Positions 12,403 through 22,536 of a DNA stretch of 64,000 nt are shown one piece after another (position 1 is the stretch's first letter; each line of letters starts with the position of its first letter). The notes under the pieces are model-generated. The model worked only from the letters and a program-made list of their open reading frames with translations. It had not been told where the DNA came from and searched no databases. This DNA comes from Triangularia verruculosa (lineage: Eukaryota > Ascomycota > Sordariomycetes > Sordariales > Podosporaceae). The translations under genes were made by a program, and so were the position numbers. The stretch is from the NCBI GenBank assembly GCA_033296885.1, contig MU863878.1:62001-126000 (forward strand), written 5' to 3'.

Positions 12403-12669
12403 TCACCTATCGATGTGTCCTGTTGCTTCATATGACGGCCCAACTGGATAACCTCCTTCCAGATCTCTTCGCCAATTGTTCGCGGGCTTGTGGTGTTGGG
12501 CAGGGAGGAGACCGTAGAGCTCCCGCTTCTTGACTTCCTTCTCGGCATCGGTAGACGGAATGTCCGTCTTAACACGATCGCCCTGAGGATCGTCGCGCTC
12601 GGTCATGTACTGTTGGTACAGTCGATAGAAATGGGTGTCGAGCCTTGCGTGGAGCGCTTGGTCTGGCAT
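12403..12669 (-). pseudogene. Fragment of the unnamed array family (exon 1 3' part)
   Basis: An 88-codon open frame matches the 3' part of exon 1 of the intact gene at 15,410-16,896. The clearest shared stretch is QQYMTERDDPQGDR followed by KTDIPSTDAEKEVKKRELY, against QQYLAESDHPEGDR and QTDIPLTDAEKETKKRELY in the intact gene. Similarity fades after ..LLPAQHHKP. The next exon (with the conserved RW) is not found downstream, so this is best read as a truncated relic. Whether it is expressed as a short protein cannot be judged. Confidence 0.65.
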
Positions 12670-14167
12670 GTGGCTGGCTGGTTTTGGGTGGAGAGGTGGG
12701 TAATTTGGCCAGCATGAAGGTGGAATATCTCTGTTGATGGGGTGTTTGGGTGTCTGGTCTGTTGGAGAGAAGATAATAGTAGGTAGGTATATATATATAT
12801 GTCAGAGAGAGGATGATCTTCTGTCTGGGGGTCTGTAGAGACTTGTAACCACTGGGTTTGAGTCTTGGCTAGGTACCTAGATATGCTGAAGTGTAAGGTT
12901 ATGAGACTTTGTTGCGTGTGTCTGGGTGTATATAATGAGGTGGGGAGATGGCTGAATATATACAAAGAGACCCTGAATACGGTACCCCTGAGACCATGTA
13001 CCATATCATTCCAGCCAGGGGGCGGTGAACCTATCCTAGCAAAATAAACTTGAATCCCGGCGTTGAATTGTTTGGTGAGGAAGATGCTTGGGTGGTCTGG
13101 ACTTGGGAAGGAGGATAGAGGTGTTGTGGTGTTGTCGGTGGAAGGTAGGCAGAGGTGGATTGGTCTGTTCTATATTCCAAGGTACGTACCTAGGTAAGCA
13201 TGGTGGTAGTCATGGTGAAAGGGGTTGAAGATGCGTGGGTGTTGCCTGGAAGAGGGTGATGATGGGATGGATGTTGATGTAAATGTTACCATCAGCTGGA
13301 AGGAGTGGTACCATACAGCAAAAGAATACTAATATTCTAAGAGAAGTGCCTATCTATGAATGTGAAAAATGTTGATAATAAACCATTCTGAATTAGGACT
13401 TATTTTGAGAATGGACGATTTTAAGGGGGAAAGGTCCATGAGTTTCGAGAATCTAACAACAAAAGCTTCAATAATACCCTATACAAAACCTTTGGCTTTG
13501 CTGGTAAAACCTTTTGATAAACATTGTTTCTTGAAGCATTTGACGGAGCACAATGTTGTGTATGGTGCTCTCAGGTCTTTTAAGTGTGTAAGTGGGTGGT
13601 GCAAGTGGGAGTAAGTCAAAAAAAGGGGGAATGTGGGCCATGATAAGACAGTGCCGTAGTGAATAGAAACGTAGAGAAACTTGAAGACTTTATAAGTCAA
13701 AGGCGATGTGCCTTTTGCAAGAGTAGAGATACCACAGCACTGGCAACCAGTGTGGTGACGTTGAATCCAAGAAATAAAAGGGATTAAGGCCTCAGCTCCC
13801 GTGCTGGAGAGACAAGACTTCACCCTCCTAGGCGGCGGGAGTTGGTCCCAACTGAATTACCGCGCTCTCGTCTTGGTGGTGACAATATCCCATCCGTCAT
13901 CTGGCCTGTTCCATGCATGCGCTTCTTCGGTTATAATAGAGTTGTCAAGTCCAAGGCTTCAGCTGCCTGACTATTCCTTGAAGGCCGTCACAAGGCCTCA
14001 AGCGCCATGCCCCCCCTGACTTGACATGCAAAAGTCAAGTGAAACCTCAGACCGAGGTGTGTAAAAGAGACGTGGACAAAGCAGGTTGGAGTGAATCCTA
14101 AACTACGTATTTATAAATGTTAGTCGGGACCTTTCGTTCCAGTCCATTGCCCTAGAATGAGGGCAAG
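12670..14167. other. Gene-poor region, nothing recognised
   Basis: About 1.5 kb with only short frames. A TATATATATAT tract lies near 12,790, and there is T/G-rich and A-rich sequence up to about 13,800. I saw no conserved protein pattern, RNA gene or clear repeat. Confidence 0.4.
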
Positions 14168-14404
14168 TCATGAGACGGCGGCCGCGGAGCGATACCATGT
14201 TTCGGGGGGCAATGACTGTTGGGGCTCTCCCAACTCCTTGATATCGAAACGGTTCTGTAAGCCCTGAGCGATGTCCTTGGCGGTCTTCGTGTCTGGAGCC
14301 GAAAGAAGAAGGTCATCCACGTAGAGAACTACCAAGGCACCAGTGACTTTGTGCCTGAAGAAGCAGAGATCGGAAGCGAGTGTTTCGAAGCCCAAGTCCA
14401 CCAT
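14168..14404 (-). mobile_element. Ty1/copia reverse transcriptase fragment
   Basis: A 78-codon frame carries the signature of copia-type reverse transcriptase. LVVLYVDDLLLSAPDTKTA contains the catalytic YVDD, and FDIKELGEP matches the usual F.MKDLGE. The preceding LGFETLASDLCFFRHK fits the LGF..S..D.C.Y pattern. After LGEP the frame diverges (expected FLG is not seen). No integrase, RNase H, gag or long terminal repeats are visible nearby, so this is a dead scrap about 240 bases long. Confidence 0.8.
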
Positions 14405-14597
14405 TCAGGGGTAAGATGAAGAGGCAGCCAGGACAAGTCATTGTTCTGCCAGGCCATGGCCCGCGACTGCCCGGGAATAGCACCGTACATATTCATGATA
14501 TGGACCAACGGGTTGCTGAAATGATTGATGTAATCGACCTCGTCGTTGCCGGTAGCCATCGCTCAGGCGGCGGGGGTGGACCCCTGATGGATAGGTA

Positions 14598-14830
14598 GGT
14601 GATCACACTCTCACCGTGCGCGTCAGTACGTCCCACTCGCTGTCGTCTCTCCTCCGCTTCTTGATAGCTTGTATTGACTGCAACTGGTGTGCAGCCTTTC
14701 CCTCCGCATTTTACGGAGGTTGTTCTCGTCAATGGGGTAATCCGTGGTGAGCATGGTGCATAGCTCAAATTTCTGCTCCAGTAGGCCGTTGTCAGGTACA
14801 TATCTGTTTGGTTGGCTCTTCCGGTTTTAG
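14598..14830 (-). pseudogene. Fused remnant of array-family exons 1 and 4
   Basis: On the minus strand a QTDMYLTTA stretch matches QTDIPLTDA of the intact gene at 15,410-16,896. ELCTMLTTDYPIDEN in another frame matches ELYDVLTAQYPGPEN. The sequence then runs straight into NNLRK, which matches the intact gene's exon 4 (NNLRKNAEGKAAHQLES). Exons 2 and 3 are missing. Immediately after NNLRK the A run is one base shorter than in the intact gene (AAAA against AAAAA), which shifts the frame. In the shifted frame the match resumes (NAEGKAAHQLQS, IKKRRRDDSEWDVLT). This is a deletion-fused relic with at least two frame breaks. Confidence 0.7.
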
Positions 14831-15409
14831 AAAGAGGCCAATGAGGGTGCGATGGAAAAGGTAAGGTAGGTAGGTTGTTGTCTTGCTGGCTGCTAGAAAC
14901 ATGAGAGAAGAAAATCGTGAAGCAGTATTTTGTTACCGGGGAGAATCTCTAAACTGCTGCATTACCGTTGGAGAGAGAGAACTTTAAGATCATATATAAG
15001 AGACAAATAGAGCGGTCTCAAGACTTGGTCCCTAGAGATAAAACGTTAGCAAAATTGTCCTGCGATTTATAGATGTCTTGTTGCGATCAGCATAGTACGA
15101 TGAAGGTCCGGGTCGTATTTGTCGTCAGGAACCGGAAAGCCGTTGGTCGTCACTATGCGCAGAGTCCATGACTGTGCCATGATTCAAATCAGTAAAACAT
15201 CATAGGGGAGGCCCTCGCCTTGGTCACTTGATGCCAGGCTCAGAGGGTACTTAGCGTTCGCACTTCGAACCAGACAGGAACCCCAAAACATCCACAAACG
15301 GCTAAGAAACAAGACAGGAAAACAACAGATTTCGAGGCTATAACAACAAGCCTGTTAAAAGGGACTACAATCCCATGGCTCGGCCCAGAATGTGTGCAGG
15401 TAGGTAGCC
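14831..15409. other. Spacer, nothing recognised
   Basis: About 580 bases downstream of the intact array gene. AT-richer near 14,900-15,060. No open frame of note. Confidence 0.4.
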
Positions 15410-16896
15410 TTAAGCGGTCAGGGCTGGCCCCTGGTGAATGAGCACATCACCATTGTGGGTGACGATATCCCACCCCCCATCATCCCTCCTCCGCTTTTTA
15501 ATCACCTTGTGCGACTCAAGTTGGTGGGCAGCTTTGCCCTCTGCATTTTTGCGCAGGTTGTTTTTGGCAAACATGCCCTTGGCCTAGAGGGAAGCGGGAA
15601 GTCAGTTGGATTGAACATCATAACACCGTGGCGATGGAATTAAACTTACCGACTTCTCTCCAGCGGGGTCCGCAGCGAATCTCTCCATCATCCCGGGCTT
15701 GGTAATGAAGTCGAACCGGGCAGCCTTGCTGCTCTAAAAACACAAACAAAACAGGTAAGCAACGGTGCACCTAGAGACGTCAAAAAGAGACAGCAACATA
15801 CCCGGAGAAGCTCCAGAAGCGCATTCCATCTGGCCGAGAATGAGTCGTAGACAACGTATCTCAGATCCTTGTGAGTTTTTAAGGCCCCAACCTTGCCCTG
15901 TGACATTCTGATGACGGCCAACTAGGAAGTGTTAGCAAAGGTTTCCCAAGGAAATAACCAAACGTTGGAAGGTGTTCATACCAAAGTCCCATACGCAGCG
16001 AACTCGAGCTGATCAGGGTGCAGTTTCTTCACTCCAGTGATCTGAAAGTTTTCAGGCCCCGGGTACTGGGCAGTGAGGACATCATATAACTCGCGCTTCT
16101 TAGTTTCTTTCTCTGCGTCGGTCAGGGGGATGTCGGTTTGCAACCGATCACCTTCCGGGTGATCGCTCTCCGCTAGATACTGCTGACAGAGTTGGTTGAA
16201 GTGATTTTCGGATTTGATGATGAACTTATAGCTGTGGTCGGGCGTTCCCGGACCAGCATGTCTTTGCAGCTTGATTTGATCAAGATCATCACCAAGCAAA
16301 ACGTCGTCAGACGGGAGCTCCCTCTCTTGGCTCACAGGCGCGGCATTCTGATCACGCGGCGATTGCTCCGGCTCGCGAACGCGCTCCTCGTTGGGCCCCA
16401 TAGCGTTGGCTGCCATCTGATGGCCCATAGGGGTAGAGTTGATATCCTCGTTAGGGTTGAAAGAGTTGGCCGCCATTTGATGGTTCAATGATTGAAGATT
16501 GGTATGCTCAGTTTGGTCACGCTGAATGGTGTCTTGCGAATGCTCTTCGACCTCGCGCTGGACAAGCTCTAGCTCGGCGAGTTCATGCTGAGCCTCGTTG
16601 GGGTTCATTGAGTTGGCTGCCATCTGATGGTCGAGAGGATAAGAGTTGATATGGGCCACTTGGTCATGCTGAATGGCATGGAGAAGTTCTTCGACTTCAT
16701 GTTGGACAAGCTCCAGATCGTTGAGTTCGTACTGGGCGGCTTCAGGCAGCTGAGCGACTTGCAAGTGGTCAACCTCGTGCTGGGCAAGCTGGGGCTGGGT
16801 CGATTCCCCAGAAGCTTCGATATCCTCAAACTCGTAGTAGTCTGGCTCAGGCAGGTTGGCTTCTTGGAGTTGATCCATGGCGCGCGATTGTTCCAT
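15410..16896 (-). CDS. Array-family protein E (intact, unknown function)
   Basis: Four exons with phase-0 introns: 16896-15982, 15921-15802 (40 codons), 15733-15650 (28 codons) and 15583-15410 (58 codons). Together they give 430 residues without a stop. I do not recognise the family. The N-terminal region is acidic with imperfect internal repeats: HQMAAN[S/A][M/F][N/G]PNE occurs three times and LELVQ[H/R]EVEE twice. The exon 1 end carries TDIPLTDAEKETKKRELYDV and EFAAYGTLV. Exon 2 has the family Trp (SFSARWNALLELL), exon 3 opens SSKAA, and exon 4 is basic (AKNNLRKN, IKKRRRDD). The start chosen is the ATG at 16896 (MEQSRAMDQ); an in-frame upstream ATG at 17025 would add 43 residues, partly hydrophobic. 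A GGTTGCTCC element sits 322 bases upstream. Confidence 0.75.
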
Positions 16897-17025
16897 GGCG
16901 CTCTCTGTATGGGCGAGGAGTCGGTAGATAGGAAGAGAAAGGAATAAAGTAGTCAAAAAATGAGCCGAAGGTCGACGAGATGGAGAAAGCTGTTTACGAA
17001 GGACTGATCGGTAGGAACAGACCAA

Positions 17026-18101
17026 GGTCGAGCTGCGAAGGTGTAGCGTGCGGCTCCAAGTATCGCGATGCCTCCCAAGCAGGTGAAGGATGGGGAGAAA
17101 GAGAAGGAATAATCGATGGGGAAGGGAAAGTTCTTCTTCAACCTGGAGAGAGGGTTGGGAGCGGGAATGCAGGACCGGCCCCAGAAGAAACAGCAGTAAA
17201 ATGGACCACAGCCACTGGGAGCAACCACCGTGCGTCTTGTCGCGTCATGACACGAGATGCCAGACGCGCCAGTGCCGGAGCAAAGGTTCAGCAAGGCCGG
17301 CGAAGAGGATCATGACTCCGCCGGAGCAGCACTGCAGCGCTTCTTGCTGATGCCCTCACTGCTGGTCTCGAATTCCATCTGTTTTAGACAACCCATACGT
17401 CGGTGGCCGAAACCAACATGTCCAACCCACAAATTCCCCCAAAATTGATATTGAATAGCTACCTTAAGTCCTTTACCAAGTGTGATGAGCCCTCGAAGCT
17501 TTTACATGATTATATAACGTTTGATTGCCGAAGACAGATGGTGAGCTTTGAAAGGTTCAGGAGGGCTATACTGTGCCTTCGTTCTTGAATTTTCTTCTCA
17601 AGAGCGTAAAAGCTATGAAATCAACCCAGAATTCTGTTTCTATGTGTAGGTAAGAAGAGGATCAATGTACGATGGTTTCTATGTAAACCAGAGATGCTGA
17701 CCAGTCCTACATGCTTGAGCCATAGCCTAGCCGTCAACTTGGTCAAAATTGTAATAGAGACACGAAAAGAAAAATGCAAAGTAATAAGGATAACGGCAGA
17801 GAGAGATAAGGACCCAAGAGCTCTCGATTCAGCTGCTAAATTCTCCCAACTAACTTGGTTCAGACCGCAAAGCTAACCGTAGGTTGATGCCTGAAATCGT
17901 CGAGCTGACGAAAGAACTGAAGCCAGATGCAAGATTTCAACCGACTATAAGTGAGATAATTGCGAGAAGATATCAGACAGTGCTTAGGATTCCGAATATT
18001 GAGGCGGATGAAAATAGGTATAAGGTGATCATGCTTCAGGCCTTGCTGGCTTCAGCAGAACGGCGCTTGTGACTCCGCGAATAAGTGCCTTTATCCTGAA
18101 G
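17026..18101. other. Upstream region and AT-rich spacer
   Basis: Contains GGTTGCTCC on the minus strand at 17218-17226, matching the element upstream of other array genes. From about 17,440 the sequence becomes AT-richer. A 62-codon plus-strand frame at 17,884-18,072 (MMPEIVELTKELKPDARF..) looks protein-like but has no recognised relatives and no clear start context, so I leave it unassigned. Confidence 0.4.
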
Positions 18102-18549
18102 CTAGTGGTTAGCTTTCTGCTTGAATCTGTTGGAGGGGTGGGCAGTCTTGTTCTTGCCAGGGGTGGTCGGCAGGGCGGGTTTCTTGCCGCTGGATGGACC
18201 GGTTGGGACCGGGGGAGCGGCGCCAGCCTTCTTGTTGACAGTCGGTTTAATACCTACCTAGCCATCTCTTCGTCTTCGTCGCTGGTCTCGTCTTCATCGT
18301 CATCACTCTCCTCACTCTCCTCGTCATCACTCTCCTCACTCTCCTCGTCATCACTCTCCTCACTCTCCTCGTCCTTACCACCCTCGTTGTCATCACCCTC
18401 GTCATCCTCGCCCTCCTCGTCCGCGCCCTCCTCGTCCTCCTTCACATCATTGGTCTTCGTGAGGGGGGCATCAGCTCGTTATTCCGCGAATAAGTCCCTT
18501 TATCCTGAAGCTAGAAGTTAGGTAGCTTTCTGTTTGAAACGGTTGGCGG
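18074..18549 (+). repeat. Pair of about 60-base direct repeats flanking an acidic exon
   Basis: The segment starting TCCGCGAATAAGT at 18,074-18,135 recurs at 18,483-18,549 with a few differences and a small insertion. On the minus strand both copies encode the same basic tail (NRFKQKA then stop). The repeat brackets the acidic low-complexity frame at 18,254-18,445 and marks a local duplication inside a family pseudogene. Confidence 0.75.
18102..18445 (-). pseudogene. Tail exon of an array-family copy (acidic repeat, broken)
   Basis: The minus strand encodes a 50-residue acidic repeat built from EESEESDD units (18,445-18,254), stopped by TAG after EEMAR. In-phase sequence beyond the stop encodes a basic Pro/Lys-rich stretch (KPTVNKKAGAAPPVP..) ending NRFKQKANH at 18,102. 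Position and charge pattern fit the last exon of a family gene whose upstream exons are at 18,518-19,036. It could also be unrelated low-complexity DNA. Confidence 0.45.
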
Positions 18550-19036
18550 AGCTATTGGGAAAGGATCTCGAGCGAGCCGTGAAGCTCTCATACCGGCGAT
18601 AGGTAAAATCCTTCACCATAGTCGGGACGCACGGAAACCCTCGCGACATCTGGATCGCGGTCATCTTCAAACCAAGAGTTAACGCATCTTTCTGATTTGA
18701 AAACACTCACACTCCAGGATAACATACCACCGCCCCATAGGTTGTGATCTCGACATGAAGGGGCTTTAGACCGTTGACCCATTTGACCTGAAAGCTCTCT
18801 TTGGCATCGGGGTAGTCGGCCGTGAGGACGGCATAGGTCTCTCGCTTGTAGACTTCATTAGCAGGATCGTTGTCGGGGATATCGGACTGATCGATGTCTC
18901 TAGCATACGAATTCTCAGCGTCGGCGGTGAGAATGGAATTCCAGTAGTCATCCTGATTCTGGATTAAGCAGCGGTAGGCCTGGTCGACAGGCGGGGAGGC
19001 TGGGTTGTCTTAGAGGGTGTTGGAGAAGGCTGACAT
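18518..19036 (-). pseudogene. Array-family copy F (broken)
   Basis: Exon 1 is 19036-18728 (103 codons, phase-0 donor GTATGT). It starts with ATG but has an in-frame TAA at 19012-19010 after MSAFSNTL; a CAA-to-TAA change would explain it. The rest matches copy E's exon 1 end (SDIPDNDPANEVYKRETYAV, TADYPD, TTYGAVV against TDIPLTDAEKE.KKRELYDV, TAQYP, AAYGTLV). Exon 2 starts at 18664 (TAIQMSRG.., YESFTARS), where the invariant Trp is replaced by Ser. It then runs into the duplicated NRFKQKA tail with no donor, so exon 3 is lost. Confidence 0.7.
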
Positions 19037-19266
19037 GGAATGACTCTGCGTGGGCTGCCCGTGAAGGGGTTATGTGGGTTTCTGACGGCGGTTGGGATCA
19101 GACTCGATCTGGAGGCGCTCCCTCCGAGTCGAGGCTTGCCGATTCATGTGCCCACAGAGTCCACACCTGGGACGTACTGATGGGGGTGTGGCGTATTCGG
19201 TGTGCAGAGCGGCAGGGCTGTGAAGACTCTGTTGTGATGTGTCCATGACCATCTTGGTGTAGGGCT

Positions 19267-20276
19267 TCATGAAGCTTTCTTGTCCAGAACTCGGCCCTGG
19301 GGAACTGGGTGAAGGGATCGAGGGTTGGCTTCACTGGCCTCCTGGGAGTCGACCTCCTCCGGCATCTCTCTTCTGGCCTTCTTGTTGGTTTTCGTGGAGC
19401 TGTCTGAGCCACGACGTCTGTTACTCTCGGCATAGCTGTCCTTGTTCTGTAAGTAAGTTAGTGTCTGCTTGATCCCTTCAAATGATGCTGAGACTATGTG
19501 CTCAGAGATGGCTTGTAGATGTATAACATACCGAGAGAGCTCCCGTAGAATTGGCTTGGAACCTCTTAGAACAAGACGGAATCATCATGCTGTAGACCGC
19601 CGACTTGCTTCACTAAGGGTTGTCAGTCAGTCGTTTGGCAATTCCTGACACGACAAACCTGCCTTTTAAACAATACCTGATGCAGTTTCAAAAGTTCTTT
19701 CCATCTGGCTGTGAGGTTGGAGTACATCGCGAACGTAAACCCGGCGTCTTGGTGCAGTTTCGTAGTCTCGAGATCAAGGCGACCCTTGGACAATTGGATG
19801 AGACCAGTGTGTGCGAAAACAGAGCATCAGTATCGATGCCAACAAGTGGTCAAACTGGAAGGAATGTGAGCGACCTAGCTACTGCTCCAGCAATACATCT
19901 CAATTTCAAACTCTGTGAGGCCCTTAAATTCGGCCAGACTGCCATTGTGCACTCGCGAATGGCGTCCGGTCCGGCATGTCTCAAAATGGCCCTGTGCAGC
20001 TCCTCCACGAGAACTCTATTCTGCTCGTCTGTGGTGAGGATGTCGGACTGGACAAGGACGCCCTTGCCCTGAATGCTTTTGGTGAAGTACTCTGGCTTCA
20101 ACGCTTCAAAATGCGCCCGCGATGTGATGTTGCCCGTGCGACAGGAAACTTCAACCGCGTTCACTTTACAGGATCCATGGTGACCGAGGCAGATCGAAGA
20201 CGATCGTTGGGCGCTCGCGGTTAGAGTAGACAACAAAGATGTACTTATTCAACCTGTAGTGTTGTACCTGTCAGAG
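19267..20276 (-). pseudogene. Array-family copy G (probably broken)
   Basis: A 5' exon region (20,236 down to about 19,860) encodes SDILTTDEQNRVLVEELHRA, aligning with TDIPLTDAEKETKKRELYDV of copy E, but no in-frame ATG is seen. Exon 2 ends at 19677 and contains LSKGRLDLE and NLTARWKELLKL, but no YAG acceptor lies before it. Exon 3 is 19612-19532, exactly 27 codons, and its first codon is TGA where other copies have a sense codon before Ser-Lys. A downstream AG could skip this stop and give 24 codons. Exon 4 is 19446-19267, 60 codons, open and basic (NKKARREMPEE). Branch points and donors of the last two introns are intact. Confidence 0.65.
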
Positions 20277-20460
20277 TTAACGTATGTATAGGGCCGCTTG
20301 AAAAATTGAAAACAGAAGAAAATGAAAACGCAGAAAGCACGCAACAGCCAAACAGTGTAGGGGTAGCCAGCGCCAACAATAAGAGAAAAGCAATTACGCT
20401 GGATAAAACTACTTAAAGCACATCACAGTCCGACTGAGTGTCCCGGTGGACATGTTTCCT

Positions 20461-22536
20461 TTAGTTTTTCTCTTCTTGGGTTTTGGGACTCTTGCGAAGA
20501 ATCGGCGCGCGTCGATCGTTTTCCTTTTTCTGCCGCTTCCGAGACTGTATAGAGGTTAGCTATCATATGTCCACATCCATAGAGTTACAGTGAGTTTATG
20601 TATTCCATGACCTACCTCGAGTTCTGGGACTGGCTTCGCAGCCAGTCTCACCAACAGCGGCACGGCAGTGAGCCCTGTCATGATCGACTTGGACTCCTAC
20701 AAAAGGGTTAGCATCGGGTAAATCCAATTCGATAGGGGGACAGCGGAAGGGCAATGAGCTGGTCAATGTGACCTGCCGAAATCCCATGGGACGGAGTTGT
20801 GACTTTGCTGAAAGGAATGGAGATGTCTTACCTTCACGTGTGCCACCACATCGTTCCAGCGATCTCCAAACGAGCCATATCGGTCTACCTTGAAGTCTTT
20901 CAGAAGCTCCCGTGGGAGCGACACTTGGTCGTTCTGCACCTGAATAGCGATTTTGACGCAGCAGAGGGTAAAAGTATATGGGGCGCCGTAGGCAAAGATT
21001 TGATAGGCAATACGGTAGTATTAATGCTGAAAGGTGAAGGAAGAAGGCAGTAGTTATGGCTGCAAGAAGAAGAGGTAAGTTAGAGCAGAAGCAGTGAGCC
21101 TGTACTCACGCGCCACAGAGCAAGAAGACGAAGGAAAAAAGATAGGAGAAGAAGGTAGGTTATTTCAAAGAGAAGGAAATAACATAGTGTTGAATGATGA
21201 TATATTTATAGCTCGAAATGAAATCAAATAGGACGGTGATGTCCATTAGGAGTAGGTCGAAGACACACTTGCCTTGTAGCCCTCAGGTGACGAGCTGGAG
21301 GGTTAGCAGTGGAGCGCGCGACTAGGGGTCACAGCGAAGTCTCCTATTAGTTACGGGCTTGACTAGTTCTGGCACGACTGTTGAAAAACATCTAAAAACA
21401 CAGGTAGCACCTCGCATACAGAACTAGACACAATTGTATGGCAGAACCTCAGCTACATTGCATAATAAGAAGTGCAAGTTGAAGGCAAAGACTAGAAAGT
21501 CAATGCGAGCGATGTTTTGATAAGGTGTGCATCGCTGCCCGCGAAGATGTGAAGTATACCTAGGTAAGGTAGTCCGCGTTGGCAACTCATACGACACCAG
21601 CACCCAATTCAACCAGCCAAACCACCAGCCAAGCCATCAGCCAAACCACTAGCCAAACCACCCCAAAAATGCAACGCACAGCGGCAGTGGATCAGGCGGC
21701 AGGACCGGGGGCGACAGCGGGACCGGCTACCGGTATGAGAACGGCAAGGGCGGCAACGGCCGCGGGACCAGCGGCGACAGCGGGACCAGCAGCGGCAGCG
21801 GGACCAGCGGCAGGCGCAAGGAGCTGGGCATTGAACTGACCGTTGGCAGGCGGGCCGATGGGAGCAGCAGGAACGTTGAGCGGCGCGTTGAAGTCAAAGG
21901 TCGGATTGAGGGGCTGATGGAAGTTGCTAACAGGTGCCAAAGAAGCAGCAAGAACAGCGGGGTTAACATGGAAATTTGCTGGTAAGTTGTTGACCATAGG
22001 CGCTGAGGCGGGGACCATATTGCCGGGAGGAAGGTTCTGGTCGAAGCCGTTGCCGACAGGAGGATTCTGGCTGATGTCATTGCCAAAGGCGGGATTCAAC
22101 TGCAAGTTCGCGCCAGGCACATGATGGCTTTGTGTGACGCTGGTATTCTGTGCGGTCTGATCGAAATCTTGATCGTCCCCAGGCTCCGGGACAGCAAGTG
22201 CGGCCTCGAGGGCACGGTAAAGATGTTCTTCGAAAGCACCATCGTCTTCGGGACCAGCCAACATCGGGTCAAATCCTTGGTACCTGTGGTCCTCGCCAAT
22301 AGCTAGAAAAGGCGGCGGGCGGAAGGGGACAAAGCTAGCTGGGGAATCTCGGGGAACCTCGTCGGCAAGGGCAGGGTCTACCAGGCCAAGCTGGTTCGCA
22401 TTGTTGTCAAGGTTCTGGTTGCTGCCATGATTACCCGCGAGAGCAGTCGCCTGGTTGTTGAATATCTGACGGTTCTGAGGGTGCCGGCGGGCAATCGCGA
22501 GCCAAACAGGATCAATGATTGCCTATTCTGATCGAT
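20461..22536 (-). CDS. Array-family copy H (5' structure unresolved)
   Basis: The 3' half is clear: an exon ending at 20832 (RYGSFGDRWNDVVAHVK), exon 3 at 20696-20616 (exactly 27 codons, ESKSIMTGL..) and exon 4 at 20544-20461 (28 codons, RKRQKKEN). All introns are phase 0 with good splice sites. Unlike other copies, the first boundary seems to be missing an intron: FAYGAPYTFTLCCVKIA reads straight across where copy E has AAYGTLV | LAVIRMSQG. Upstream, a long open frame (about 22,536-21,692) has no ATG, starts after a TAG, and encodes a Pro/Asn/Ala-rich protein (IARRHPQNRQ, DQTAQNTS, HHVPGANLQLNPAFGN) matching copies B and K. How these parts join is unknown; it may be a pseudogene. Confidence 0.45.
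21611..21662 (+). repeat. 12-base tandem repeat
   Basis: About four imperfect copies of AAACCACCAGCC in tandem, next to GC-rich sequence encoding repeated Ala-Gly-Pro on the minus strand. It lies inside the unresolved middle of copy H. Confidence 0.75.

Noticed and set aside
17884..18072. 62-codon protein-like frame
   Set aside because: No recognised relatives, no promoter or splice context, too short to separate from chance; mentioned only in the spacer entry.
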